Source: Adiantum capillus-veneris (lineage: Eukaryota; Streptophyta; Polypodiopsida; Polypodiales; Pteridaceae). From it: a stretch of DNA of 64,000 bases. Location: contig CM043966.1 in the NCBI GenBank assembly GCA_014529385.2, positions 89,060,587 through 89,124,586 on the forward strand, written 5' to 3'. Positions 10,610 through 21,839 of this stretch are shown here, piece after piece. Every line of letters starts with the position of its first letter. The stretch's first letter is position 1. The position numbers were made by a program, and so were the translations under genes. Under the pieces are notes generated by a model. The model worked only from the letters and a program-made list of their open reading frames with translations. It was not told where the DNA came from and made no database searches.

Positions 10610-11856
10610 TGTCAGGAATTTTTTGGATGAGTACAAAGGCCATAAATGATGCCAAAAAAACTTGGTGACCACCCCCATGTATATATATGTACATAGTGCT
10701 TCCAGCTTTGAAAGAGTCCGTGTAAAAAACCATGTACAAAGGCTTGGTTTTGGTCAACCTGTTGGCTGATGTTTTGATTTGTTCGAGACTCCAAAATATT
10801 GGTTTTAATCAGGGTTTTCAGTCGTGCTTAACAGCTTGTGAATCGGACTTGTACGTCATGAATTATGAGTATCCGAAGCGGGCGGTCTCAACTTAGAAGG
10901 TGATTGCGGGTGCATGCGAGAAGGGCAACTAGGCCAACTTGGGGGTCTAAGTTTAGAAATACTGAAGTTTTATATTTCTGGGGATAGCCGATGTGATGGG
11001 CTTCGAGCCGTGTGTTACGGTGCATCATTTGGTGACCAGAGCAGCAAGATATGCCTCGGGGAAAATTGTCCGAGAAGTCCCCTCATGCTTTGGGAGAAGC
11101 TGGAAATTTTTTAGAAGTTGGGGAGGTGGGAGGATGGTGCCAAGTGGCAATGGAGTAATCCCACATGGGGGGGAGAAAGTGGAAATTGGAGGGTATAAGG
11201 GGGGGAGTGCGTACCCCCTAAGGGTGTATCAAAGGAGCTAATGGAGCTTCTTGGCCTTGCTTGTGAGGGCTCATGGACTTTGGGGGAGAGAGGGGGTGCC
11301 ATTTTCAATCCACACCGGCTATCTAGGCGCTTGGCCAATTTTTTGGTCCACCGAACATCCCCTTTCCCCACTTGCCTTGGTCAAAAAGTGGCCAACAGGT
11401 CATTTTTTACCCAAAAAAGGCCAAAATTGGACCAATTAAAAGGTGCTCAAGGAGAGAACCATGTCGGCTAAGAAGAGAGAGAAAATCCCTTGGAATAAGA
11501 GCCAAAAAAATCCCCTTTTAATAGCTGTATTTTCTTGCACATCCTTTTTTGCTTACAGAGACTTGTTTTTTGGAGCTTTTGAGAGACCTTCCATCTTCAA
11601 AAGCTTGTAACTTTCTCATCGGTTATTAGAATCAAGCATATGGATGCTCTACAGAAATCCTCACGACACAAGCTTTGTCTTCATGGTCTTGATTTTCTAA
11701 ACTTTTAGTCATGGTTTGAGTTAGAGCTGTTTCTCGCCCATCTTCACAGGTGTTCGACATAGGTGTTTTCCGCAACTTTGTGGTGTTTCTTTCCAACGGT
11801 GTGGTGTGTGCAAGGCTATAGGGGTTCTCATTTTCCTTCTTGTTTGCACGCTAACA
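10610..11856 (+). repeat. Element B 5' LTR
   Basis: A 1,247-bp LTR with TG...CA ends, aligned end to end with 17477-18724. The boundaries are set by loss of similarity (GACGT before it, TCATTTTGGTGCC after it). Confidence 0.92.
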
Positions 11857-11862
11857 TCATTT

Positions 11863-11879
11863 TGGTGCCCCCGCTGAGG
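11863..11879 (+). other. Element B primer binding site candidate
   Basis: TGGTGCCCCCGCTGAGG starts six bases after the 5' LTR. The TGG start and position fit a tRNA primer site. I cannot assign the tRNA. Confidence 0.6.
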
Positions 11880-12148
11880 AGAAATCCTCATGTGCTCCAA
11901 TTTTCACAAAATTTGTCCACTATGCAGGCAGAGAATGTAAAGGGGGTGTGGGTCCTTATGGACAACCGCCTATGTATGTGCTTATTGTGGATAGTAAGTG
12001 AGGCGGTCGTTTAATTTGGATTGCAGCCTTTGTGAGGGTCATGAGGTTTTGTGAAGCCGAGCACTGGGGGCCGGGTTACCCAATGTGAGGTGGATTAGGT
12101 ACTAGAGCGATCCATCGACATCCCTTGCAGTTTCGACGTCACATGTGA

Positions 12149-12727
12149 ATGTTTGTGTGGCAATCAAACATGGCAGACGAGTTTCCAAAGTTTCATGGAT
12201 TGCCTAGTGAAAATGTGCACTCTTTTATTGAGAAATTGGAAGTTACATGCTTGCTACGGGGCATACAGGATCCGGCTATACTGTTACGACTGCTGCAATA
12301 CAGTTTACAGGATGAAGCAAAATCTTGGATACAAAATTATGGAGAGGCGGCACAGGCACAAACACCAAGGATTGTGTTGGACTATAATCATGTGAAGCTG
12401 GCATTTTTGGCACAATACAGGAATGTCGAAGCACCTAATGAATTTTGGCATGAGATTTTGGGCTACACTCAGAGGGCTAACCAGAGTGTCGATGATTTTG
12501 TCATGCATTTTACCCGCCTTTGGGATAAATGGGCCCGAGCATTGGGAAATGAAACCCCTCCCGCCATGTTAAAAAAGGACCGTTTTATGGCAACCTTGAA
12601 GGAGAGTTTGAAGTCTAAAGTTGAGTTGAAGCGGCTTACCACTTTTGAAGAAGCAGTTGTAATTGCCAGGGGGAAAGAATGGAAATCTCAAAGACTTAAC
12701 GAGCATGGGAGAGTGGTCCATGGATAG
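12149..12727 (+). pseudogene. Element B gag core
   Basis: A Gag capsid-like domain of about 190 codons. The likely start is the inner Met at 12170 (MADEFPKFHG); an in-frame ATG lies at 12149. Visible features are FHGLPSENVHSFIEKLEV, LLRLLQYSLQDEAKSWI, FHEILGYTQ-like WHEILGYTQ and VDDFVMHFTRLWDKWARAL, the usual gag order. The frame ends at TAG (12725-12727), where continuation in frame (VNSGQNEES) suggests a mutated sense codon rather than a natural end. The product would form the particle. Confidence 0.82.
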
Positions 12728-13415
12728 GTTAATAGTGGCCAAAATGAGGAGAGCCAGGTAGAGGCTGGAGTTCAACCTATACGAAGGGCTGCAGACACTG
12801 AGCAATTGCGCATAATATGCAGGACATGATGACCATGATGCAGGAGTTACGGCTCAATGTCCTTGGAGGTGGTCGTGGTCGTGGCGGTGGTAGAGGGATG
12901 GCTCAGCCATATGAGCTCAACCTAATGCCAATGCAGGTCGTGGACAAGGTGCTCCTCAACCAGCAAGAAGGTTTATCCCTACTTGTTATAATTGTGGTGA
13001 ACTAGGACATATCAGCACTCATTGTACAAAGCCAAAGAGGATGGGAGGTGATATGTACCCACTTCCCCAGCAGGTTTGTGACAGATCTAATGATTATGCC
13101 TAGGATATACGAGAGGATCGTGGTGCTGAACAAGAGAATCAAGCTTCAACATCAGGTGGTCACGTGGGTATTGTGCAAGTTGAGAATAAAGAGGCAGATA
13201 TGATGCCATTGGGGAAGCGGGAAAGGGCACCAAATGGTGTTGGCCCTAGCAAGAAGAAAGGGAAGGAGAAAGAGGGTGAAGATGCAAAGACCAAGAAGAA
13301 AAGGAGACCTCGCAGGAAGTTTGAAGTAGCGGATTTGCCATTGGGAGAAGGTCAGAAAGCTTATAGTATCAAGGAGGATATGATTGGGAGGAAAGTAAAC
13401 TGTACTTTTGGATAG
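12728..13415 (+). pseudogene. Element B gag C-terminus: Gly/Arg-rich stretch, zinc knuckle, basic linker
   Basis: The region continues Gag with a frame break near 12815. It has a Gly/Arg-rich run (about 12862-12900), then the CCHC knuckle CGELGHISTHC (about 12988-13022), then after TAG at 13101 a Lys-rich linker (KKKGKEKEGEDAKTKKKRR, about 13250-13300) and a segment FEVADLPLGEGQKAYSIKED leading to the protease. The same segments, diverged, are recognisable in the relic at 38340-39447. Confidence 0.75.
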
Positions 13416-14081
13416 TTGATGAACATGGTACCCAAATTTAAGAGGCAGTGGAATTCATTAGTGAATCCTATTGAAAAAGAGCCAAAGTGTGGTCATATCA
13501 GAGTGTTGTCTCTGGAGGAGTTACCCGACATCTATCCTGTGGTGAATGCTTGGCACAAAGGTGTGGGAATGGGAGAGGCATACATTGATGGAGGTGCGCA
13601 AGTTTGTGTGATCACATAGTCATGTGTTGAGAGACTTGGCTTGATCATGTCTGGAAGCTCTAGGTTCAGGATTCGACTAGCAAATCATGCCAAAGTTAAG
13701 TGTTTGGGACTAATCAAAGGTTTGGAGATTGATGTTTTTAATGTGAAAGTTATGGTGAACTTTCACGTTATGCCGGCAGGTTTAGGAGCTTTTCCTCTCA
13801 TATTGGGACAACCTTGGTTAAGAGTTGTTGGTGTTGTACAAGATTGGGGCAAGGGCACAATTGCTGTATGTAGCAAAAAGGGAGAGAAGAGGATCTTTGA
13901 TATGGTTACCAAACAGCCTCTGGCATTAGAAGAGGTGTCTAAAGATGATGAATCTGAAATCACCAGTGAGGGAAGTTCAGAGGATTCAAATAGTAGTGCT
14001 ACTTCGAGTTCCAGTGACAAGGGTGAAGTGTCTTTTTTGTTACTAAATGAAGAGGAGAAAGAAGATGGTAAAGTGCTGTAG
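13416..14081 (+). pseudogene. Element B retropepsin-like protease
   Basis: The protease has catalytic motif DGGAQVCVIT (near 13585-13616) and the closing motif LILGQPWLR (about 13797-13823), followed by VQDWGKGTIAV. DGGA replaces the common DSGA or DTGA; the Asp is present. A TAG at 13617-13619 interrupts just after the active site. The relic at 38.9 kb has CAG (Gln) at this exact place, so the stop is secondary. An acidic Ser-rich tail precedes TAG 14079-14081. It would process Gag-Pol. Confidence 0.8.
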
Positions 14082-14225
14082 ATTTCAGAGGATATAAATG
14101 CGTCAAGTCGATTGGAACAGCTTGAAGAGTTAATGCAGCCCAAGCAGGAGCTATCGCTGATGAAAGTTTTTGTTCAAAATATGCTAAGTACAGATTTGTC
14201 ACAAAAAGAAAGGGCAGATACCTGA

Positions 14226-15092
14226 AGATGCTGGACAAGTTTCCGAATCTGTTCATCACATCATATCAAGAAATAAGGGGTTTTGTTGGGGACCCAGTGA
14301 AGATTGAGTTGATAGAAGGAGCAAGCCAGTGAGACAGAAACTAAGAAGAATGGGTAAGGAGCAAATGAATGCTTTAAAAGAAGAAGTGGATAAGCTTTTG
14401 AATGCAGGGTTTATTGTTCCAGTAGATAATGCTGTGTGGATGAGCCCTGTAGTGGTCACTCCCAAGAAGGATGGGCGTTGGAGAGTTTGTGTTGATTATA
14501 AGCTGTTAAATGCAATGACCAAAAAGGATCCTTACCCGTTGCCTTTCATTGATCAACTCTTGGATAGAGTGGCTGGTTTTGAAAGGTATAGCGTCTGTGA
14601 TGGTTACTCATGATACTTTCAGCTTATCCTTGCTCCTGAAGATCAGAAGAAGACTACGTTTATCACTCCATGGGGTTGTTTTTACTTTCTTTGCCTTCCC
14701 TTTGGGTTGACAAATGGGCCTGGGGCTTTTGAGAGAAAGGTAGATTGGGTTCTTACCCCATTCCTTGGGAAGTTTGTCAAAGGGTTCATAGATGATTTTT
14801 GTGTGTACAGCTCACGCAAGGAGCATGTTCAAAAGCTTGAGATGACTTTTGCAAGGTATGATGAATGCGGGGTCAATTAAACCCTAAAAAATGTCATTTG
14901 GCACAGCCAAGGGTGAAGCTTCTTGGGCATATGATCTCTAAAAATGGAATTGAAGCAGATCTAGGGAAAGTAGAAGCTTTGCTATTGCTGTCATCCCCAA
15001 AGGATACAAGACAATTGGCTACTTTCATTCAGAAGGTCAAATATATGTCTCGTTTCATACCTTTGGCATCACAGTTGTTGTATCCTTTGTAG
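14226..15092 (+). pseudogene. Element B reverse transcriptase
   Basis: RT is spread over three pieces. 14329-14613 has VVTPKKDGRWRVCVDYKLLN and DPYPLPFIDQLLDRVAGFE, ending in TGA at 14611. The middle piece (14614-14870) has TPWGCFYFLCLPFGLTNGP and the catalytic IDD in FIDDFCVYSS. 14865-15092 has LNPKKCHLAQPRVKLLGHMIS and ends at TAG 15090. A frameshift lies near 14865 and another near 14330. F-I-D-D in place of Y-x-D-D keeps both Asp residues. RT synthesises element cDNA. Confidence 0.85.
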
Positions 15093-15640
15093 CAAGTGGT
15101 CAAAAATGATCCTTTGGAGTGGACACGTGACTGTGAGGATGTTTTTGACAAAGTTAAAGAAGTGTTGAGCACCTTACCTGTTATGCAGGCCCCTGATTGG
15201 GAGAAGGAGCCTGTCAATTGGAGAAGATGCTATTGGGGCTATGTTGTTGCAAAGAGGGAAAGAGTTTCAGTATATGAAGCCTATTTATTATGCTAGCAGG
15301 GTGAAAACTCCTCATGAAAGAGAGTACGCAGAGGTTGAATTGGTGATGATTAGCATGGTCTATGCGTGTAGACAGTTTAGACATTATTTGTTGCAGAAAT
15401 TGTTCACCTTTCTCACCAGTTTTTCATTGCTTCCTCAATTGTTCAATAACTCAAACATATCAAAGGCAGTGATGAAATGGATTATTGAGCTGCAAGAGTT
15501 CCAATTCACTTTTCTAGTGGAAGAGAGTACTTGGGCTACTTTGGCAGACTTACTCACTTATAAAGAGACTCCTGTTTTGGTTAAAGAGGAGGTGGTCCAA
15601 AGGAAAAAAGTAGAAACCCTTGCTATATCAAATGCTTCAC
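15093..15640 (+). pseudogene. Element B RNase H (standard Ty3-type)
   Basis: Encodes WTRDCEDVFDKVKEVLSTLP and MQAPDWEKE, then, after a frameshift near 15240, PIYYASRVKTPHEREYAEVE and CRQFRHYLLQKLFTF, the usual RNase H core. A connection segment WIIELQEFQFTFLVEEST leads into the second RNase H. A frameshift and the upstream TAG make it inactive. Confidence 0.8.
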
Positions 15641-16035
15641 TGCTACATTTTGATGGCTCTTATCGAAGAAGTCATGATGCTGCTTCTGGTGGGGTTGTTA
15701 TTTATGATGTGCAGGGAAATCTTGTGAGGAAGCAAGGGTTAAAACTCAATGCAAAGAGTAATAATGAAGCGGAGTATATGGCTCTTGAAGGTGGGTTACA
15801 CATTTGTCTACAATTGGGAATCAAACGTTTGCAAATCAAAGGTGATGCGTTGTTAGTGGTAAAGCAGGTGTTGGGAGTATGGAAGAACAAAAATCCTAGA
15901 CTGAAGAATCTATGCTTCAAAGTGAAATCGCTACTCAAAAAGTTTGAGGCATGGAGCTTGCAGCATGTCGAAAGGACTCAAAATGAAGAAGCGCATGAGG
16001 CCGCGCAAACAATATTACTTGTGTGTTTGTGTTGA
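15641..16035 (+). pseudogene. Element B second RNase H (archaeal-type, aRNH)
   Basis: A second RNase H-like domain sits between the standard RNase H and integrase. Its motifs are in the expected order: HFDGSYRR (first Asp), NNEAEYMALEGGL (Glu), GDALLVVKQVLG (second Asp) and ERTQNEEAHEAA. This arrangement is known from Tat-lineage Ty3/gypsy elements and is the basis for the lineage call. The domain is open in one frame and its acidic residues appear intact. Confidence 0.78.
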
Positions 16036-17447
16036 AAGCGGATGCCCCTTTGTATCATGGAAGAGAGGTGCTATCAAAAGAGGTGGATTTCTTATTGACC
16101 GGTCTCTTGCCTAAAGATTTGCCTTCATCTAAAAAGTATGCTTTTATGAGAAGAGCAAGGAAGTACAAAATGATGGGTGATATGATTTACATGAAAGGAA
16201 GTGATCTGGTGTTGCGTCATGTGCCTTGGAAGGAGGAGATTTACAAAATTTTAGAAGAAAACCATGAAGGGTCTTGTGGAGGTCATTTTGCTATGAAGAT
16301 TATGCTTCACAAGATCTTGCAAGAAGGCTATGTTTGGCCTAGTATTCAACGGGATGTCAATCATTGGTGTAAATCTTGCTTGGCTTGTAAAAAAAAGGGA
16401 AAAAGGGTTCTTAAACCCGAGCTGCGAAAGACAATCCCGGCTAATGAGGTGTTTGAAAAATGGGGCCTCGATGATATTGGGCCATTACCCACTTCAAGTA
16501 AGAGGAATGTGTATGTTTTGACAGCGGTGGATTATTTATCACGTTGGGCAGAGGCCAAGGATGTCAAACAAATTACCAGCAAGGAAATGGGAAAATTTGT
16601 GTATGAGCACATATGCTGCAAGTTCGGGGTGCCATTGGAGTTACTATCTGACAGAGGGTCAGGGTTTAGAGGTGAAATGTTCGATTTCTTATGCAAGAAG
16701 CTTGGCATATAGCATAAATACAGCACCCCTTATTATCCGCAATGCAATGGACTTAATCAGAGGTTTAATGGAGAATTGGTGAAGATTCTGACAAAAATGA
16801 CTTTAACACATGCCAAAACTTGGGACTCATAGTTGCCTTGTGCGTTATGGGCATATAGAATGGCAATAAAAACTAGCACGGGATTCTCACCATATCACTT
16901 GGTTTATGGCAAAGAAGCCTTGATGCCTATTGAAGTGGAAATCCATGCACTCAAGTTTTTGTCATTGCAAGATGAAGAGCAACAAGATGCTTGGCAACAA
17001 AGGTTGTTGGATTTACAATGTCTGCAGTTAGACAGGCTTTTGGCCTTGGATTACTATCAAGAAACGTGTAAAAAGGCCCAGAAAAGAGCTAATGAATGCA
17101 TGAAAGATAAGGGAATTGAGAAAAGAGATCTTGTTTTGCGATACAATAGTAAATTGGACCACACTTTCCAAAAGAAGTTTCAGATCAAGTGGGAGGGTCC
17201 TTTTACTGTTGTAAACAAGTTTGATAATGGGACATATCAGCTGGCTGATTTAGATGGTACACTACATAGCTACCGTGTTAATGGTTATAGACTTAAGAAG
17301 TATTTAGCACGATTGATGACTATTGTGACAGATGAGATGCTATCAATGGAAACAAAGAGTGTGAATGCGCCACAAAATGTGGACGAGGTTTCTGGGGATG
17401 AGCTGCAGCAATTGTTCACCCTGGGGACCTCTGCTTGTCATGAATGA
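16023..17447 (+). pseudogene. Element B integrase: H2C2, catalytic core, GPY/F domain
   Basis: The integrase inserts element DNA into the genome. The N-terminal zinc module has GGHFAMKIML and SCLACKKKGK. The core has GLDDIGPLPTSSKR (first Asp), LLSDRGSGF (second Asp) and GLNQRFNGEL, where the catalytic Glu of the usual GLNERFN is Gln. TAG at 16710-16712 and 16830-16832 break the core. The C-terminus has FQIKWEGPFTVV, NGTYQLADLDG and RVNGYRLKKYL, a GPY/F domain. TGA at 17445 is probably the natural end, just upstream of the polypurine tract. Confidence 0.85.
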
Positions 17448-17453
17448 TCAAGT

Positions 17454-17465
17454 AGGCTAGGGGGG
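17454..17465 (+). other. Element B polypurine tract candidate
   Basis: AGGCTAGGGGGG lies 11 bases before the 3' LTR. Position and purine bias fit plus-strand priming, although two pyrimidines interrupt it and it does not abut the LTR. Confidence 0.4.
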
Positions 17466-17476
17466 TTGACAAGTTA

Positions 17477-18724
17477 TGTCAGGTATTTTTTGGATGAGTA
17501 CAAAGGCCATAAATGATGCCAAAAGAACTTGGTGACCACCCCCATGTAAATATATGTACATAGTGCTTCCATCTTTGAAAGTGTCCGTGTAAAAAACCAT
17601 GTACAAAATCTTGGTTTTGGTCAAGCTGTTGGCTGATGTTTTGGGTTGTTTGAGACTCCAAAATATGGTTTTTAATCAGGGTTTTCAGCCGTGCTTATCA
17701 GCTTGTGAATCGGACTTGTACGTCATAATTATGAGCATCCGAAGCGGGCGGTCTCAACTTAGTAGGTGATTGCGGGTGCATGCGAGAAGGGCAACTAAGC
17801 CAACTTGGGGGTCTAAGTTTAGAAATGCTGAAGTTTTATATTTCTGGAGATAGCCGAGGTGATGGTCTTCGAGCCGTGTGTTAAGGTGCGTCATTCGGTG
17901 ACCGGAGCAGCAAGATATGCCTCGGGGAAAATTATCCGAGAAGTCCCCTCATGCTTTGGGAGAAGCTGGAAATTTTTGATAAGTTGGGGAGGTGGGAGGA
18001 TGGTGCCAAGTGGCAATGGAGTAATCCCACATGGGGGGGAGAAAGTGGAAATTGGAGGGTATAAGGGGGGGAGTGGGTACCCCCTAAGGGTGTATCAAAG
18101 GAGCTAATGGAGCTTCTTGGCCTTGCTTGTGAGAGCTCGTGGACTTTGGGGGAGAGAGGGGGTGCCATTTTCAGCCCACACCAGCTCCCTGGGCGCTTGG
18201 CCAATTTTTTGGTCCACCGGGCATCCCCTTTCCCCACTTGCCTTTGTCAAAAAGTGGCCGACATCTCATTTTTGACCCCAAAAAATATCAAAATTGGACC
18301 AATTAAAAGGTGATCAAGGAGAGAACCATGCCGGCTAAGAAGAGAGAGAAAATCCCTTGGGATAAGAGCCAAAAAAAATCCCCTTTTAATAGCTGTATTT
18401 TTTTGCACATCCTTTTTTGCTTACAGAGACTTGTTTTTTGGAGCTGTTGAGAGACCTTCCATCTTCAAAAGCTTGTAACTTTCTCGTCGGTTATCAGAAT
18501 CAAGCATATGGATGCTCTACGGAGATCCTCACAACACAAGCTTCGTCTTCATGGTCTTGGTTTTTTAAAATTTTAGTCATAGTTTGAGTTAGAGCTGTTT
18601 CTCGCCCATCTTCACAGGTGTTCGACATAGGTGTTTTCCGCAGTTTTGTGGTGTTTCTTTCCGACGGTGTGGTGTGTGCAAGGCTATAGGGGTTCTCATT
18701 TTCCTTTTTGTTTGCACGCTAACA
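17477..18724 (+). repeat. Element B 3' LTR
   Basis: A 1,248-bp partner of 10610-11856 with the same TGTCAGG and GCTAACA ends. It is followed directly by ACGT, which also precedes the 5' LTR. Confidence 0.92.
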
Positions 18725-19626
18725 ACGTCTGCAGCATAGCTCTTTTGCACTAACATTATGTCAATATGCAAGGAAGCGACTCGGGGTGGGGCACACAGAC
18801 TTAATGAGAGTGTCAATCGCACCAAAGTGAACTCAAGGGCTACTCGTTCTACGACAAAAGCAAATCAACCACTTTCTAGTCAGACAATCAGTATGCATCC
18901 AATCTCAACACTCAACATCATCACACCTTTCTGTATCCAAACGAATCCAGAATATCACGAAACTTAAGGAGAGGTATCACAACACTTATGGACTCAATCC
19001 TACCAAGTTATGTCACCATCTGGGAAGGTAGATAAATCACGATCCATCACAAAAAATGTGCAGAAAACTGAAACAGAAGTACTTGGAAAGATCTACCTTA
19101 AGCATAGAAACACTTATCCATGGTCAAAACATCAAAAAACAACCATTTTAACTCCCAAATCAATGCATGTAGCTCACAAACGGTACGTCACGAACCACAG
19201 CAGGATTGGAAATGATTACACTTAGATTGTCGAGCAAGAGACAAGGAACGCAATGTGCTATTCGGAATAGAATTCTGATTACCCGTTTTGGAGAAAAGAG
19301 GATTACAAGTTGTAGTCACAAGAAGCCTCCACAGTGCACGTTTTCTTTCTTTAGCTAATGATACTTTTTTACTTCAAAACTAAGGGTTTTGACTTTTAAA
19401 GTTAGGGGGCTTTCCCATGGCCATCCGGTCTCTTACAAGGGGTAGACTCAGAGGGTAAGGTCTAATCTCATCATGATTACAACTCATCTTAGGCTGAATT
19501 ACAGGGTTTTTTTCGAAAAAATAAAGTGTCCACCGGGTTTGGTGTGCATACGCCTGTATGCGCCCGTATCCACCAAACACATGTTCAGGCAATAAAGAAA
19601 AAAAATTAACTTTGTGTGTGCCAACA
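18725..19626 (-). repeat. Element A 5' LTR, outer part
   Basis: This continues the element A LTR after element B. The outer end is placed at GTGTGTGCCAACA (19626), which on the minus strand gives TGTTGGCAC and pairs with GCTAACA at the inner end as TG...CA. No second copy exists in the window, so the outer boundary is inferred. A half-site like the leader palindrome (ATCACGATCCAT, about 19036-19047) lies inside. Confidence 0.5.
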
Positions 19627-21729
19627 GATTGGTTTTCCCCTCTCAATAAACAATGGCACAAGCAATGGCCAAAATCTAGGTGGGAGACCATTGGAGGTTC
19701 TTTGGGATGAAGTTTTTCCTATAGAAGGTTCTTTGGGAGGCTATTCTAAGTGGCACTAAGCTTCTTGGTAGAGGGATTGGCCTAGATAGGTGCTCATGAT
19801 GTAAAGCGGCGAGTGAAGCTATTCTTCACTTGTTCAAGGACTGCTAGGGCTAGTTGGCAAAATCTACAAATGGATACAGAAGAACTGGAGGATTGGATTC
19901 TGCAAGAACGATCTTCTCCTGGGAGGGAAGCGTATGAAGAACCAAGCTTCATTAATATGTACACAAATTGTTCGCTTTTGCTACTTCAAGCAGGTACGGA
20001 GGACCAAAAATCGATGTGCCTTCGAAAAACACCTCACATGTTGACTTCAATGAGATTACTCAAGAAAACAGTAAAATGAGAGTATCCATTGTAAAAAGAG
20101 GAATCGTGGAGAGTGGAACCAGGTAATCCAAACCATCACATTCACAATCAAATAATACCACAAAAGATTGCTTCCAAAATAGTGCATATCAATCTAGGGT
20201 TATGTAGCTCTTATTTGTATCATTTGTATCAGGTCTAGTGCTTGAGGATTTTTGTACATTCCTATGTGGTGAGTTTAATCCATCCACTCACAACTATGAG
20301 TCTGGCCAAAAAAGAAAAAAATAATAAGTAAAAGTTAGATGTTACTCAAAATCAACGTGGCCATACTTTGTAATGCACAGTAGACTAAATTGGGGAATGA
20401 GTTGTCAAAGAAAATAAGATTAAATTGGAAAGAAATTTTAATGTGACATGGTCTCTCAAGGACGGGAAAAGTGACATAAAGGATTCCCTTTGTCGTTGGC
20501 TCTTGGCTTGGACATGCAAAAGAACATGGGTGAACCAATTCATCTAGAAAAGGTGAGCTTCAATGGATAAAGACAAAAAGTGTGTCACTCTGTCCCTATT
20601 AGTTTGGATATTCTAAGAATATCCAATTTACTCTTAAGTGATTATCAAAATTGTGTCAATACTTTCCCGTCTTTTTAGATACGTATATCATCATACTTTG
20701 GCATTTTTTGAGCGCAATCTATTAATGAAAAATGTGAAGAACAATAATGTGTCAATTCATTGCTATCTCTTTAGGCACTTTTGGAAAGCAATCTATCTGC
20801 ATGCCTTAGGCATGCAGAAATTGGATGTTATTTCCAAAGGTCTCTTCTATGTATGACAAGAAAGTTGCAATTAAGGTCACTTTTTAAGGTTGCAAAGCGT
20901 TCACGGAGCATGGCTAGTTGTTGGGGTTGCCTAAGGTCTTAATGACCCCGGGGCGACGAGAACGACGATTGCAGACTCGCTGCAAGAATCTCGAGGAGGA
21001 CGGACAACAAAAAAGAAGTCAGTGCACTAACTTGAACCCGAGACCTTCTGTTGCGAAGCCACTCTCTAGTAAAGTGAACTCAAACAGCGGCAAAAGTAAA
21101 CACGGACAAAAAAGTAAACAAGGACCATTTGGACGACATCCTAGCTTCGCAAAAATTTGCTAGGTGCCTTGAGGGGTCACATATTAAATTTTGTGAGTGA
21201 ACTTGTGTGGGTGTGATGCATCTATCTCTGTGTCTCTTGCACCCCTTTCGTAAGCTACAACTCTATGTTACAATTTACAAGTAAGATAGGTTGTTGTTGA
21301 TCGAATGTCATTTTCATATTTGTAGTCTTCACTTTTTATCTTTCTTGGGACTTACTTTACTTGTGAGAAAAAGTAAGTCCCCTTTTGTTCGACTTACAAA
21401 TCGGTGCATAGAAAATGTGTAGACTTTTTTTCTTTTTTTTTGGGGGGGCAAAACTCACAATTGAGAGTGATTGTACAAATAAGCTTCAAGCTCAGGTCGA
21501 GCCTTGAGGGACAGAGAGTTACATTCGAGCTTAGTTACAAATATTTAGTAGCTTACTATTGCGTACAACTTCTTTACAAAGTCGGGATCGACCGGATGGT
21601 GAGGGTTGCCCTAAGCCAATCATCTGAGCTATGCTTTTTACTTACCACATATATAATCTCCTTACTTTCATGAACAATCTCTAAGAAGCTAGCCACAGAG
21701 AGGTCGCTATCAAAGACACGATAGTTCCT
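19627..21729. other. Unassigned intergenic sequence
   Basis: I see no coding region, RNA gene or clear transposon here. AT-rich sequence has small repeated words such as GGTTCTTTGGGA near 19695 and 19727. Confidence 0.5.
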
Positions 21730-21839
21730 AGTCATTCAGATATTGCTGAAGAAACAGTATCTTACAATTTGAGTACAAATAAGAAGTGTAGAACTTCAAA
21801 ACTGTTTGCCACCTAGGCACAAATCCCTTTTGAAAAATC

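Larger units (their letters stand above)
10610..18724 (+). mobile_element. Element B: complete Tat-like Ty3/gypsy retrotransposon nested in the element A LTR
   Basis: An 8.1-kb plus-strand element bounded by two near-identical LTRs (10610-11856 and 17477-18724), both starting TGTCAGG and ending GCTAACA. It is flanked by ACGT (10606-10609 and 18725-18728). Internal order is gag, zinc knuckle, protease, RT, RNase H, a second RNase H of archaeal type, integrase with H2C2, and a GPY/F domain. A second RNase H before integrase is characteristic of the Tat lineage. All enzymes are interrupted, nearly always by TAG. By eye the LTRs are about 95% identical, so it is a moderately old insertion, younger than element A. 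Confidence 0.92.
1207..19626 (-). mobile_element. Element A: degenerate Ty3/gypsy retrotransposon, interrupted by element B
   Basis: The element lies on the minus strand. Its 5' LTR occupies 10584-10609 plus 18725-19626, split by element B (10610-18724). It has a tRNA-Asp-like primer site (10566-10582), a leader of about 1.95 kb (8611-10565), then gag, protease, RT, RNase H and two H2C2 modules down to 1207. The integrase core and 3' LTR are missing because the sequence switches at 1207 to a fragment of the element C family. Gene order and proteins match element C: an ORF starting MNLRSG, the retropepsin DSGAGISIA, the RT active site YMDD, a duplicated H2C2 and palindrome repeats in the leader. 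At the DNA level it is a separate subfamily. Assignment to Ty3/gypsy is secure; finer lineage placement needs a tree. Confidence 0.85.

Noticed and set aside
20990-21085. Minus-strand tRNA-like GGGTTCAAG B-box with TAGAGAGTGG upstream
   Set aside because: The two boxes are only about 27 bp apart and no acceptor or anticodon stem forms.
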